Below, in pieces: positions 17,722-26,892 of a stretch of 64,000 nucleotides of DNA. The stretch is taken from NCBI GenBank assembly GCA_041394185.1, contig JAWKIQ010000003.1, positions 744,001 through 808,000 on the forward strand, given 5' to 3'. Under the pieces are notes generated by a model, which had not been told where the DNA came from, did not search any database, and worked only from the letters and a program-made list of their open reading frames with translations. How positions within the stretch are numbered: position 1 is the first letter of the stretch; the number at the start of each line of letters is the position of its first letter. The position numbers were made by a program, and so were the translations under genes. The DNA is from Acidimicrobiales bacterium (GTDB taxonomy: Bacteria > Actinomycetota > Acidimicrobiia > Acidimicrobiales > Poriferisodalaceae).

Positions 17722-18636
17722 GTGGCCATAGGTCGCTACGCACCGAGCCCTACCGGCGAACTTCACCTCGGCAACCTCAGAACCGCTGTCGTGGCGTGGC
17801 TATTGGCCCGCGAGGCGGGCTCTGATTTCTTGATGCGCATCGAAGATCTCGATCCGGCAAGCAGGTCGGGCCGCTTCATCGACGGCCAACTCGCCGACCT
17901 GCGGGCGCTGGGCCTCGACTGGGACGGCGAGCTGGTTTTCCAGTCGCAGCGTATGGACCTGTACCACCAAGCGCTCGATCGCCTGGTCGACAACGGTCTG
18001 ACGTTCGAGTGCTTCTGCACCCGCAGCGAGATACGCGAGGCCACCCGGGCAGCCCACGATGCCGGGCGCACACCCGGCTACCCCGGAACCTGCAAGAACC
18101 TGACACGACACCAACGTTCGGCCAAGTTGGCGTCGGGTCGTCCGGCTGCGCTGCGCTTCAACAGCAGCGGAGAGACCCGTTCGTTCGTAGATCGCATCGC
18201 AGGTCCGTTCGAGGGTGTCGTCGACGATCTGGTCCTTCGCCGCAACGATGGCACGCCGGCCTACAACATCGCCGTGGTCGTCGACGATGCCCAGCAGGGC
18301 GTCGAGGAGGTGACGAGAGGCGACGATCTGTTGGCCGCTACGCCAGCTCAGCTGGCATTGTGCGACTCGCTCGGCCTGCCCGAGCCAACGCATGCCCATG
18401 TGCCGCTGGTGCTCGGGCCATCTGGCGATCGGTTGGCCAAGCGCGACGGGGCCGTGACCCTGGGCGATCTCGCCGCTTTGGGCCGCGACCCCAGCACGGT
18501 GTTGGCCTGGATCGGCCACTCGTTGGGCCTGTGCGAGCGCAACGAGCCTGTGTCGATATCCGACCTGCTCGACCGGTTCGATTCCGACGAGATCGAGTGG
18601 ACTCCCTGGACCCTCGAGCAGGACGACATCTCGTGA
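17722..18636 (+). CDS. gluQ: Glutamyl-Q tRNA(Asp) synthetase
   Basis: The 304-residue enzyme is a truncated GluRS paralogue that attaches glutamate to queuosine in tRNA(Asp). It has the class-I HIGH-like motif in 'YAPSPTGELHLGNLRTA', 'DFLMRIEDLDPA' after it, and a KMSKS-like 'GDRLAKRDGA'. The zinc-binding set is 'CFCTRSE' plus a distal 'YPGTCKNL' (C-x-C...Y...C), which separates GluQ from full GluRS. The length matches the GluQ family and lacks the anticodon-binding domain. The GTG start has only a weak G-rich site upstream. The stop overlaps the next start (GTGA). Confidence 0.92.
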   Translation: MAIGRYAPSPTGELHLGNLRTAVVAWLLAREAGSDFLMRIEDLDPASRSGRFIDGQLADLRALGLDWDGELVFQSQRMDLYHQALDRLVDNGLTFECFCTRSEIREATRAAHDAGRTPGYPGTCKNLTRHQRSAKLASGRPAALRFNSSGETRSFVDRIAGPFEGVVDDLVLRRNDGTPAYNIAVVVDDAQQGVEEVTRGDDLLAATPAQLALCDSLGLPEPTHAHVPLVLGPSGDRLAKRDGAVTLGDLAALGRDPSTVLAWIGHSLGLCERNEPVSISDLLDRFDSDEIEWTPWTLEQDDIS

Positions 18637-19217
18637 CGCTCGCCAACCCGCAGGCCGCCGGCCACAAACGCGCCTGGCGCAGTTGGGCGAAGCTAATCGT
18701 CAAGCCCCCGGCCGCCCACATCTCACAGCGGGTAGCCGGTCACATCGCGGACTTCGTCGACTCGATCGAGGGCCAGATCGTGCTGTACTCGCACCTGCCC
18801 GGCGAGATCGCCGTCGACCACCTGCTGAACCGGGCCGACAAAGAACGTTTCGTTCTGACCAGGTCCAACCCTGGTATGGCGTTGTCACTGCATCCCGCGG
18901 GCGCACCGCTGGAGCGGCACCGATTCGGCTTCTGGCAACCCGTCGCCCACGCCCCCCAAGTCGAACCGTCGTCCGTGGCGATGGTTCTGGTGCCCGCTCT
19001 GCTGTTCGACCGACACGGAACCCGGCTGGGCCGCGGGGCCGGCTACTACGACCGTTTCCTGGCAAAGATCCCTCAGGCGCTGGTGGTCGGCGTGACACGA
19101 CGCTCGACCGTCGTCGGCGAGTTGCCGGTCGAGCCCCACGACATAGCCATGACCCACCTGGCGACCGAGGATGGCGTCCTATTGGTTTCGCCACGCGTTT
19201 CCTCGTCGTTCACCTGA
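18633..19217 (+). CDS. 5-formyltetrahydrofolate cyclo-ligase
   Basis: A 194-residue protein of the 5-FTHF cyclo-ligase (MTHFS) family, which converts 5-formyl-THF to methenyl-THF using ATP. Diagnostic sequence is 'VLVPALLFDRHGTRLGRG' followed by 'AGYYDRFLA', the folate- and ATP-binding loop (G-x-G-G-Y-Y-D-R). The N-terminus 'AAGHKRAWRSWAKLI' corresponds to the usual K-x-x-x-R-x2 helix. The GTG at 18633 overlaps the gluQ stop; the longer frame from 18009 would lie inside gluQ and is rejected. It is translationally coupled to gluQ. Confidence 0.9.
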   Translation: MTLANPQAAGHKRAWRSWAKLIVKPPAAHISQRVAGHIADFVDSIEGQIVLYSHLPGEIAVDHLLNRADKERFVLTRSNPGMALSLHPAGAPLERHRFGFWQPVAHAPQVEPSSVAMVLVPALLFDRHGTRLGRGAGYYDRFLAKIPQALVVGVTRRSTVVGELPVEPHDIAMTHLATEDGVLLVSPRVSSSFT

Positions 19218-19264
19218 GGCCTGTAGCTTCGAGCCGGCTCACGACATCTGGAGAGGTAAACCGC

Positions 19265-20098
19265 GTGCGGATCTTGGTCACCAACGACGACGGCATCGAC
19301 TCGATCGGGCTCCACCACCTGGCGCGAGCGGCGGCACGGCACGGCGAGGTCGTTGTGGCCGCCCCAGACAGCGAGTACTCGGGTGCCTCGGCCGCCATCG
19401 GTGCCCTGCACTTGGCCAGGCCCGAGATCCACAAGGTGCACATCGATGGCATCGACGAGGCCTGGTCGGTAACCGGGGCCCCGGCGTTGTGTGTGATGTT
19501 CGCCCGGCTGGGTGTGTTCGGCGAGCCATTCGACCTCGTGGTGTCGGGCATCAATCCGGGCAGCAACGTGGGCCGATCGGTGTATCACTCGGGCACTGTC
19601 GGCGCCGCGGTGACCGGTCGAATCGGTGGCATCAGCGGAATCGCCTTCAGCCAGGCCGTCGAGATGTGGGGTGTCGAGGGTCAAGGTTGGGACGACGTGC
19701 TCGAGGCCCAGAAGTGGGAGACAGCGGCCCACGTCGCAGACGTCGTCATCGGGGCATTCGTCGAGTCGCCCACCGACGAGCCGTCGGTGCTGAACGTCAA
19801 CGTGCCCAACTGCGAAATCGACGAACTCGGCAAGTGGCGGATGACTGAGGTGGCCACCATGCCTCCGAGAACCCTGTCGAAGGCAACGCTCGAACCCAAG
19901 GCCGGACACGATCACGCCTACCGGGTGGTCATGAACTGGGGCGACCCCATCGACTTACCGGTCGAGACCGACAGCGGTGCGGTAATGAAGGGCGAGGTAT
20001 CTCTCACGTGGCTCAGCCGCTACACGGCAGATTCTCCTGCCGGCTGTGGCGGTGTCGAAAAGACGCTCGAACAGATGTGGGGTCCGGCCCAGGGCTGA
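19265..20098 (+). CDS. surE: 5'/3'-nucleotidase SurE
   Basis: The 277-residue protein begins 'VRILVTNDDGIDSIGLHHLA', the SurE metal-site motif (TNDDG), from a GTG preceded by GGAGAGG. 'VVVAAPDSEYSGASAAIG' and 'LVVSGINPGSNVGRSVYHSGTVGAA' (in part) supply the remaining metal ligands (Ser and Asn) and the phosphate-binding turn. SurE dephosphorylates nucleoside monophosphates and short polyphosphates. It is the last plus-strand gene of the housekeeping run and converges on the SDR gene with 2 nt between stops. Confidence 0.92.
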   Translation: MRILVTNDDGIDSIGLHHLARAAARHGEVVVAAPDSEYSGASAAIGALHLARPEIHKVHIDGIDEAWSVTGAPALCVMFARLGVFGEPFDLVVSGINPGSNVGRSVYHSGTVGAAVTGRIGGISGIAFSQAVEMWGVEGQGWDDVLEAQKWETAAHVADVVIGAFVESPTDEPSVLNVNVPNCEIDELGKWRMTEVATMPPRTLSKATLEPKAGHDHAYRVVMNWGDPIDLPVETDSGAVMKGEVSLTWLSRYTADSPAGCGGVEKTLEQMWGPAQG

Positions 20099-20100
20099 GC

Positions 20101-20892
20101 TCAGCGGCTGGTCCAGCCACCGTCTACGACGATGGTCTGACCGGTGATGTAGCTGCCCAGTTCGGTCGCCAACAACAGCAGCGGCCCATCGAGTTCGCCC
20201 TCGACCCCGGCGCGGCGCAGGTAGGTTCCGCGCTCGATATAGCGCTGACCACCTTCGGCCGCGTCGCCGTGGAACATGGCGGCGGTCAGTTCGGTCTCGA
20301 AATAGCCCGGGGCAATGGCGTTCACCCGAATCGAGTGCCTGGCCCACTGAGCTGCGAGCTCCTTTGTGAGGGTCAAGATTGCACCCTTGGACGCGACGTA
20401 GGCGGCCTGATGGTTTGGTGCCGCCGAGACGAAGCTGTGAACCGAGCCGATGTTGATGATGCTGCCGCCCCTGCCCGACTCGATCATCTTCTGCGCGGCC
20501 AGACCGGCCAGCACGAAGCAGGCGTTGAGGTTGACGTCGACGACCTGGCGGAACAGCGCCGGGTCTTCCTCTTCGGCCTTGGTGACGGCGTCGGACAACC
20601 CGGCGTTGTTCACCAGCACCGACAGGTCGCCGTCGAGCGATGCCGCCACCGACACCAGCTCGCGAAGCTGGTCGTCGGAGCTGACGTCGCATTGGACCGC
20701 CACGACGTTGCCGACCTCGCCGGCCAGGGCCTCGAGGCGATCCAGACGCCTGGCCGCAGCGACAACCGTGGCGCCTGCTCCAGCCAGAACCCGAACGAAT
20801 CGGTCGCCGAATCCGCTGGAGGCTCCGGTGACAATCGCGACCTTGCCATCCAACCGTGCACTCGGAGTAGGTACTTCGCTCAGTGATGCCAT
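20101..20892 (-). CDS. Short-chain dehydrogenase/reductase
   Basis: A 263-residue classical SDR. The Rossmann motif is 'VTGASSGFG' (~22-30, TGx3GxG), with 'NNAG' mid-chain and the catalytic 'YVASK' (Y-x3-K) preceded by Ser in 'NIGSVHS'. 'APGYFETEL' and the C-terminal 'TGQTIVVDGGW' are typical of NAD(P)-dependent alcohol or 3-oxoacyl reductases. The acidic residue that would select NAD is not obvious; 'ARRLDRL' after the second strand favours NADP. It is the last gene of a minus-strand run, 45 nt after the MFS gene. A perfect 12-bp palindrome lies 19 nt upstream of its start. Confidence 0.9.
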   Translation of the reverse strand: MASLSEVPTPSARLDGKVAIVTGASSGFGDRFVRVLAGAGATVVAAARRLDRLEALAGEVGNVVAVQCDVSSDDQLRELVSVAASLDGDLSVLVNNAGLSDAVTKAEEEDPALFRQVVDVNLNACFVLAGLAAQKMIESGRGGSIINIGSVHSFVSAAPNHQAAYVASKGAILTLTKELAAQWARHSIRVNAIAPGYFETELTAAMFHGDAAEGGQRYIERGTYLRRAGVEGELDGPLLLLATELGSYITGQTIVVDGGWTSR

Positions 20893-20937
20893 CGGGTCGT
20901 TGTAGCACGTCGCCGTACGGCGGCACGAAGGCCGCGG

Positions 20938-22122
20938 TCACGCGGCCCGGGCCGCCGGTATAGCGACCACGACCGCAGCACAAACGATGGCGATGACGAC
21001 CGAAATGGCCGACACGCGGCCTGGCAACCACCCGGCCAGCGGTGGGCCGATGAGGCCACCGATGCCAAATGCGGCGTACAGCACCCCCATACGTCTGCCC
21101 AGACCGGCGGTGCCGTGGGTGACGATCATCAGCTCGGGACCGACGGCCACGAAGCCGCCGTAGGCCACGCCGAGAACAGCGCAGAACACCACCAACATCC
21201 AGTACGTGCCATCGGCGAACAACCACACGACGTAGCCGACGGGTTGCAGCGCCACAGAAGCCAGGAAGACCCGACCCGGACCCAAACGTGCCGTCAAGGT
21301 CGACAGCCCCAAGCGTCCGACGATGCTGGTGACGCCGACGATGGCGATGAGCCTGGCAGCTGCCTGGGCGGTGACACCCGCGTCCTTGGCGAAGGGGACG
21401 ATGAAGGCGAACGCCACATACAACCCCACCGACATCAGCAGCGACGACAAGAACAACGACCGATACTCGAGGCTGTCGAAGAGCCTCACCGAAGAGTCCT
21501 GGGCAATCGGAGCCGGAACGCGTGAGCGCGAGCCGATCAGCGGCAGCGAAGCAGCGAACACCAGCCCGGCGATGATCGCCAGCCACAGATAGGCCGAACG
21601 CCAGCCACGGCTTTCTATCAAGGCTGCCGACAACGGTGACATCACCAGCGTTCCGACGCCGTTGCCTGCGGCCAACGTCGCCAGCGCAACGGCGCGACTG
21701 CGTTCGAACAGCCTGCCCACCTGGGCGCTCAGCGGTGCGATGAAGGTTCCGGCGCCCACACCTACCCCGATGCCGTAGGTGAGGTAACCCAGGTACAGGT
21801 TCTCGACGCGCGATGTCACCGCCAGCCCTGTGACGAAGATGGTGGCTCCGACCGCGAACATCGTCTGGGCACCAAAGCGGTCGCCGAGCGGGCCGGCTAT
21901 CGCTCCCCCACCAAAGAAGAACAGCAACGTCAGGGCAAAGATGATCGCCGTGGGTCCTCGGGCGGCGTTGAACTCTTCGGACATTGCGTCGAAGAAGTTG
22001 CCGAACGTGTAGGCGATGCCGAAGGCGGTTCCGTTTGCTGCGGCGCACGCGGCGGCGACCCACCAGGCTCGGCCCGAGTCGACGTCGATAGGGCGTCGAG
22101 CCGTGCCCGAATGGCCGTCCAC
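20938..22122 (-). CDS. MFS transporter, monocarboxylate-porter-like
   Basis: A 394-residue protein with about 12 hydrophobic helices. The loop 2-3 motif 'GPLGDRFGAQTMF' is the MFS motif A (G-x3-D-R-x-G). The first helix ('VAAACAAANGTAFGIAYTFG') and 'GYLTYGIGVGVGAGTFIAPL' resemble oxalate/formate and monocarboxylate porters. GTG at 22122 directly abuts the MOSC stop, so translation is coupled. The substrate cannot be read from sequence; an organic anion is a reasonable guess from the family. Confidence 0.85.
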   Translation of the reverse strand: MDGHSGTARRPIDVDSGRAWWVAAACAAANGTAFGIAYTFGNFFDAMSEEFNAARGPTAIIFALTLLFFFGGGAIAGPLGDRFGAQTMFAVGATIFVTGLAVTSRVENLYLGYLTYGIGVGVGAGTFIAPLSAQVGRLFERSRAVALATLAAGNGVGTLVMSPLSAALIESRGWRSAYLWLAIIAGLVFAASLPLIGSRSRVPAPIAQDSSVRLFDSLEYRSLFLSSLLMSVGLYVAFAFIVPFAKDAGVTAQAAARLIAIVGVTSIVGRLGLSTLTARLGPGRVFLASVALQPVGYVVWLFADGTYWMLVVFCAVLGVAYGGFVAVGPELMIVTHGTAGLGRRMGVLYAAFGIGGLIGPPLAGWLPGRVSAISVVIAIVCAAVVVAIPAARAA

Positions 22123-22845
22123 CTAGGGCTCCAGCACCACGGTGTCGCCGACACCCACCGTGCCAGGCTCGAGCACCGTCGCGTAGATCCTGCTGAGCTG
22201 ACCTTGTGAGTGGTGGATGCGATTGAACTCGCGGTCACTGAAGCACTCCGCGGTCTGGAAGCAGGGCACGGCGTAGGCCGAGATCTGGCACAGCACGTCG
22301 CCCATACGCAACCGCACACCTGGATGAACCAGCCCCCAGTCGATCCCGGCGATGGTGATGTTCTCGCCGGCCGACCCGGGACCGACAGGATGACCCTGCC
22401 CGACCAGATCCGCTATTACCTCCGAACTCCAAAGGCACAGCGCCTGCCACGGACGGCCGTGGTGCCTGCGGGTGGCCTGCCGGTCGCCCGCGGCGCCGCC
22501 GTGATCCACCTCGAACCGGTCTACCCCAAGCTTGGGCAACCCTCCGCGAGACACTGCCAGATGTGCAACCGTTCCATGTGTAGTGGCCGGCAGCAGGTCG
22601 CCCGCCACCAGATCGGCGCGGGCATCGAACAACTCGGGCCATACCCGACCAAGCAGGACCGCCCGCTCGTCGGGGCTCATCGACGAAGGGTTCCGACCGC
22701 CGATGGCGGTGTTGATTCGCTCGCGTCTGGCCGTCTGAAACGGTCGAACATCGTGGGGATAGCCGTCCAACAAATCAAACGTGTGCAGCAGCGTCTGCAA
22801 AACGTCTGTGTCGCTGAATGTGTAAGGCCCGATGGTTGTGGTCAT
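22123..22845 (-). CDS. MOSC-domain protein
   Basis: The 240-residue protein has an N-terminal helical part of ~85 residues ('DVLQTLLHTFDLLDGYPHD'), then a MOSC domain: 'WQALCLWSSEVI', 'GPGSAGENITIAGIDW', 'VHPGVRLRMGDVLCQIS' and the conserved Cys in 'AVPCFQ'. MOSC domains bind the molybdenum cofactor or transfer sulfur and occur in Moco sulfurases and mARC/YiiM enzymes. A link to the molybdenum hydroxylase at 1-3 kb is possible but they are 19 kb apart. It overlaps the quinone oxidoreductase gene by 4 nt (ATGA). Confidence 0.86.
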   Translation of the reverse strand: MTTTIGPYTFSDTDVLQTLLHTFDLLDGYPHDVRPFQTARRERINTAIGGRNPSSMSPDERAVLLGRVWPELFDARADLVAGDLLPATTHGTVAHLAVSRGGLPKLGVDRFEVDHGGAAGDRQATRRHHGRPWQALCLWSSEVIADLVGQGHPVGPGSAGENITIAGIDWGLVHPGVRLRMGDVLCQISAYAVPCFQTAECFSDREFNRIHHSQGQLSRIYATVLEPGTVGVGDTVVLEP

Positions 22846-23825
22846 GGCGTTATCACCAGCCGACCGCTGACCTCGCGACGCTGAATCCGGCCAAGCGCAT
22901 CGAGCAGGTCGTCGAGTGCAACCGCCTCGACCTTGGGTGGGTCGATCTTGCCCGCCTTGTAGGCGGCGAGGATGTCGGCGTGAGCCTCATCGACTACGTG
23001 GCGACGCTCGGGCGTCAGATACGAACCCCAGTACAGCCCAATGATCGAGTAGTTCTTCACCAGGGCGTGGTTGGCGGGATACTGCGGCACGCCGCCGGCG
23101 GCAAATCCGATGATCAGCAACCGCCCCTCCCAAGCCATCAGTCGGCGGGTGAGGTCGCCAAGCTCGCCACCGACGGCATCGTAGGCAACGTCGACGCCGC
23201 TCCCGCCCGTCAGTTCCATGACCGTTTCGTAGACATCTTCGGAATGGGTGTCGATGACGTGATGGGCGCCCAACGAGGCGACGTAGGCACACTTGTCGGC
23301 GCCCCCCGCTGTGGCGATGACGATGGCTCCGGCGGCCGCACCGAGCTGCACCGCCGACGAACCGACTCCGCCCGACGCGCCGTGAACCAGCAGGGTTTCG
23401 CCGGCCTGCAGTGCCGCTCTGTGATGCAGCGCAACGTGCGATGTCTGATACGTCGTGAACAGAACCGTGGCGACGTCGGCCGACACCTCTGGCGGGATCA
23501 CCAGCACCGAGCGCGACGCCAGCAAAGCCAGCTCGGCGTAGCCACCGGCACCCGACGACGTCATGCCCACCACCCGGTCGCCCACACGGCACACCCCCGA
23601 TGACCCTGCATCGACGACGATTCCGCAGGTCTCGACACCGGGCGTGAAGGGCAGCTCGGGCTTCTCCTGGTATTTGCCCTGGCACTGCAGGATGTCGGCG
23701 AAGTTGACGTTTGTCGCTTCGACCGAGATCAGCACCTCGTGTTCGTTCGGCGCCGGATCGACCAGGTCGTCCAGAACCAGCACATCAGCGGGATCGCCGT
23801 TGGTTGCCAGTTGCCATCCCCTCAA
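22842..23825 (-). CDS. NADPH:quinone oxidoreductase (zinc-independent MDR family)
   Basis: The 327-residue medium-chain dehydrogenase/reductase has a GroES-like N-terminus ('VSVEATNVNFADILQCQGKY', 'PGVETCGIVVDAG') and a Rossmann domain with 'VHGASGGVGSSAVQ' followed by 'DVAYDAVGGEL'. It lacks the catalytic zinc Cys/His set, which places it with quinone oxidoreductase/crotonyl reductase types. The start is TTG with AGGGGG about 8 nt upstream. Translation is coupled to the MOSC gene downstream. Confidence 0.9.
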   Translation of the reverse strand: MRGWQLATNGDPADVLVLDDLVDPAPNEHEVLISVEATNVNFADILQCQGKYQEKPELPFTPGVETCGIVVDAGSSGVCRVGDRVVGMTSSGAGGYAELALLASRSVLVIPPEVSADVATVLFTTYQTSHVALHHRAALQAGETLLVHGASGGVGSSAVQLGAAAGAIVIATAGGADKCAYVASLGAHHVIDTHSEDVYETVMELTGGSGVDVAYDAVGGELGDLTRRLMAWEGRLLIIGFAAGGVPQYPANHALVKNYSIIGLYWGSYLTPERRHVVDEAHADILAAYKAGKIDPPKVEAVALDDLLDALGRIQRREVSGRLVITP

Positions 23826-23870
23826 CGGAATCCCCCTAAGTCGCTTGCGCCGCGCGGTAACACCGGCGGG

Positions 23871-24410
23871 TCACAGGATCATCGCCAGCAGAGCCACGAC
23901 AACCCCAACTGCCAGAGAACCGCCGGCGAGAAGCATCGCAAATGCCGACGCCGCAAGTCGAGTCGGAGCGAGGGTTCCGACGGCGGCGGCGAACGGGGCC
24001 AGCTCTTGGTCGAGCGACCCACGGGCCTCATCGACGATGCTCGCAGCTGCTCTCACTGCGCGAACCAGCCCTGCCTTGGCGGTCACAGAGTCTTTGACGG
24101 CTTCGACGCGCACCATCAGTTCGTCGTCGAGTTCGCCGATTCGCCGAAGTGCATCGGGCAGCTCGAGCACGCGACGCATGGCGGCACGGTTCAGCCACAG
24201 CAGCCAGGCAGGCACCGCCAGAACCAGCGATACCGCCAGGGCCACGACAAGCCAGAACCCCGAGGCCCCGAGGGTCAAGAACCCACCGAACGCCAGCAAG
24301 GCCCCGGCCACCGACAACAGCGCACCGACGAACATGGCAAACCGGGCCGCCTTGACGATCGGAAGTGCGCGCTCGAGCCAGTCGACAGCTCGCGCCGCCC
24401 GATCGCTCAA
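23871..24410 (-). CDS. Conserved membrane protein
   Basis: A 179-residue protein with two adjacent transmembrane helices near the N-terminus ('FAMFVGALLSVAGALLAFGG', 'FWLVVALAVSLVLAVPAWLLW'), a ~75-residue soluble helical segment ('RRIGELDDELMVRVEAVKDS'), and a third helix at the C-terminus ('MLLAGGSLAVGVVVALLAMI'). No enzyme motif is visible and the family is not recognised. It overlaps the acyl-CoA dehydrogenase gene by 4 nt (ATGA), so both are made together. Confidence 0.75.
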   Translation of the reverse strand: MSDRAARAVDWLERALPIVKAARFAMFVGALLSVAGALLAFGGFLTLGASGFWLVVALAVSLVLAVPAWLLWLNRAAMRRVLELPDALRRIGELDDELMVRVEAVKDSVTAKAGLVRAVRAAASIVDEARGSLDQELAPFAAAVGTLAPTRLAASAFAMLLAGGSLAVGVVVALLAMIL

Positions 24411-25597
24411 CTGAACGCGCTGTGCCCGGTGATCGCTTGGCCCATCACCAGGGTGTGGATCTCGTTGGTGCCTTCGTAGGTGTAGACCGACTCGAGGTTG
24501 TTCATGTGACGGATCACGGGGTACTCGGTGGTGATACCGTTGGCACCGAGCACGCTGCGGGCCTCGCGGGCAACATCGATGGCCATCTGGACGTTGGCCT
24601 TCTTGCCGAAGCTGACCTGAGCCGGCGACAACACACCCTGGTCCTTGAGGCGACCGAGGTGGTAGGCGGTCAATGTGCCTTGCTGGACCGCAACCATGAA
24701 GTCGACCAGCTTCTTTTGGGTCAGCTGGAACCGAGCGATCGGGCCGCCGAACTGAACGCGGCTGGTGGCATAGTCCAACGCGGCCTCATAACAGGCCCGC
24801 GCCGCGCCGACGGCTCCGAACAAGATGCCGAAGCGGGCTTCGTTCAGACACGACAGGGGGCCCCGCAGCGACGCCACCCCAGGCAACACCGCGCCTGCCG
24901 GAAGCCGCACGTCGTCCATCACCAGCTCGGAGGTCACCGACGCACGAAGCGAGACCTTGCGGTGAATCTCGGGAGCCGAGAACCCGGGCGTGTCGGTCGG
25001 CACCACGAACCCACGAACACCTTCGTCGGTACGGGCCCACACCACGGCAACGTCTGCGATCGAACCGTTGGTGATCCACATCTTTGCGCCGTTGAGAATC
25101 CAGTCACCGCCCGGATCCTGCTTGGCGAAGGTGCGCATCGACGAGGGGTCAGAGCCAGAGTCGGGTTCGGTGAGGCCGAAACAACCGACGGCCTCTCCGG
25201 CTGCCATTCGCGGCAACCACTCTTCCTTTTGTTCTTCCGAGCCGTAGGCCCAGATCGGGAACATCGCCAGCGAGCCCTGAACGCTGACGAAGCTACGCAG
25301 GCCCGAGTCGCCTGCTTCGAGTTCCATGCAGGCGAGGCCGTACATCATCGCCGAGCTTCCGCTGCAGCCGTAGCCCTCGAGGTGCATCCCCAGCAGACCC
25401 AGCTTGCCTACCGCTGGCGCAACCTCCCTGACCGGGAAGGTGCCAGCGTCGAACCATTCGCCGACATTGTCGAGGATGTTGTCCGCGACGTACTTGCGGA
25501 CGGTGTCGCGAAGCATGATCTCGTCGTCGTCGAGAAGGCCGTCGGTGGCCAGGAAGTCTTTGGGCGACTCTTCGCGGGGCCGCAGGGGGGTGGCCAT
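24407..25597 (-). CDS. Acyl-CoA dehydrogenase, glutaryl-CoA dehydrogenase type
   Basis: A 396-residue flavoprotein. 'CFGLTEPDSGSDP' and 'WITNGSIADVAVVWAR' bind FAD and acyl-CoA, and 'YEGTNEIHTL' near the C-terminus contains the catalytic base Glu of the YEGT loop, as in glutaryl-CoA dehydrogenase. 'SLRASVTSELVMDDVRLP' corresponds to the region around the arginine that binds the second carboxylate. It probably oxidises glutaryl-CoA to crotonyl-CoA or a related dicarboxylic acyl-CoA. The ATG at 25597 follows GAGGAG; a codon 21 nt upstream is less likely. It heads a six-gene minus-strand run. Confidence 0.9.
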   Translation of the reverse strand: MATPLRPREESPKDFLATDGLLDDDEIMLRDTVRKYVADNILDNVGEWFDAGTFPVREVAPAVGKLGLLGMHLEGYGCSGSSAMMYGLACMELEAGDSGLRSFVSVQGSLAMFPIWAYGSEEQKEEWLPRMAAGEAVGCFGLTEPDSGSDPSSMRTFAKQDPGGDWILNGAKMWITNGSIADVAVVWARTDEGVRGFVVPTDTPGFSAPEIHRKVSLRASVTSELVMDDVRLPAGAVLPGVASLRGPLSCLNEARFGILFGAVGAARACYEAALDYATSRVQFGGPIARFQLTQKKLVDFMVAVQQGTLTAYHLGRLKDQGVLSPAQVSFGKKANVQMAIDVAREARSVLGANGITTEYPVIRHMNNLESVYTYEGTNEIHTLVMGQAITGHSAFS

Positions 25598-25707
25598 GTG
25601 GTGTCTCCTCTTGGTCACGCCGGCCGATCAGGTTGCGATGGCTGGCTCTGGGCATCGTAATTGACCGCACCGGCCTCCATTGCAGAGTGTCCCACCTCGG
25701 TGCGAAC

Positions 25708-26892
25708 ATGTGTTCGATGTACCTGCACGCGGACCTCGATGCCTTCTACGCCTCGGTCGAGCAGCGTGACAATCCGCGCCTGCGCGGCAAGCCGGTCATC
25801 GTGGGCGGCGGCGTCGTGCTGGCGGCCAGCTACGAGGCCAAGCGCCGCGGGGTCAAGACGGCGATGAACGGCCGGGCCGCCCGCGCCGTGTGCCCAGACG
25901 CCATCGTCGTTCAGCCACGCATGGAGGCCTATACGGAGGCGTCGCGGGCGGTCTTCTCGATCTTCGACCAGACCTCGCCGTGGGTCGAGGGCATCTCCAT
26001 CGACGAGGCGTTTCTCGATGTGTCCGGGTTGTGGCGAATCGCGGGCTCACCTGTCGAGGTCGCTCGAGGGCTTCGGCAGCGGGTGCGCGACGAAGTGGGG
26101 TTGGCAATCACGGTTGGCGTCGCCAACACCAAGTTCCTGGCCAAGGTTGCAAGCGGCGTCGGCAAGCCCGATGGCCTCTTGGCGGTAGAGCCGGGCCGCG
26201 AGCTCGAGTTCTTGCATCCGCTGGCGGTCGAGCGTCTGTGGGGTGTTGGGCCCGTCACCACCCGCAAGCTGAACGCAAAGGGCATCACAACGGTGGCCCA
26301 GGTCGCGTCTCTCGATGTCGAGGTTCTGGTGGGGTTGCTCGGCAAGGGCCAGGGACGTCACATCCATGCCCTCTCACACAACCTCGACCCGCGCCCCATC
26401 AGGGTGGGGCATCGTCGCGGCTCAATCGGCTCGCAACGGGCGCTGGGCCGCATGAACCCTTCGCACGACGAGGCGCGCGTCATGCTCATAGCGCTGGTCG
26501 ATCGAATCTGCCGACGAATGAGGAGGGCCGAGCGGGTGGGTCGCACCGTCGTGCTGCGGCTGAGACACGACGACTTTTCGCGCTCGACCCGCAGCCACAC
26601 GCTGGCCGAGGCGACCAACGACACCGGGCCGATCCTGGCCGCGGCAAAGATGCTGCTCGACCGCTCTTGGCCGATGATCGAGCAGCGGGGCACCACGCTC
26701 ATCGGGCTGTCGGTCGCCCATCTCAGCAACGCCTCGGCCGTGCAGTTGGCCCTGCCGCTGGGACCCAGGGCCAGGCCATCGATCGATCAGACCCTCGACC
26801 GGATCAGCGAGCGGTTTGGTACCGATGCTCTGAAACGCGCCGCCCACCTCGGCGTCAACACCGGCCTGACCATGCCAATGCTGCCCGACTAG
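25708..26892 (+). CDS. dinB: DNA polymerase IV
   Basis: This 394-residue Y-family translesion polymerase begins 'MCSMYLHADLDAFYASVEQ' (first catalytic Asp), with 'GISIDEAFLDVSG' (SIDE: Asp-Glu catalytic pair) and 'TVGVANTKFLAKVAS' in the palm. Helix-hairpin-helix 'LWGVGPVTTRKLNAKGI' and a little-finger domain follow. The C-terminus lacks an obvious QLxLF beta-clamp peptide, although 'VQLALPLG' comes close. The ATG at 25708 is chosen over 25633 because the family N-terminus starts here. The stop codon lies inside the first unit of a tandem hairpin repeat. Confidence 0.93.
   Translation: MCSMYLHADLDAFYASVEQRDNPRLRGKPVIVGGGVVLAASYEAKRRGVKTAMNGRAARAVCPDAIVVQPRMEAYTEASRAVFSIFDQTSPWVEGISIDEAFLDVSGLWRIAGSPVEVARGLRQRVRDEVGLAITVGVANTKFLAKVASGVGKPDGLLAVEPGRELEFLHPLAVERLWGVGPVTTRKLNAKGITTVAQVASLDVEVLVGLLGKGQGRHIHALSHNLDPRPIRVGHRRGSIGSQRALGRMNPSHDEARVMLIALVDRICRRMRRAERVGRTVVLRLRHDDFSRSTRSHTLAEATNDTGPILAAAKMLLDRSWPMIEQRGTTLIGLSVAHLSNASAVQLALPLGPRARPSIDQTLDRISERFGTDALKRAAHLGVNTGLTMPMLPD

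Noticed and set aside
20911..20922. Perfect palindrome CGCCGTACGGCG upstream of the SDR gene
   Set aside because: In GC-rich DNA a 12-bp GC-heavy palindrome is not rare, and no second copy or promoter overlap was found. Kept only as a note.
19955..22063. Minus-strand 702-codon frame across the SDR and MFS genes
   Set aside because: It is a different frame of the same strand, extremely Arg/Gly-rich, and crosses two genes with clear motifs.
24365..25660. Plus-strand 431-codon frame opposite the acyl-CoA dehydrogenase
   Set aside because: It is the antisense shadow of a gene with intact FAD and catalytic motifs; no domain is visible in it.
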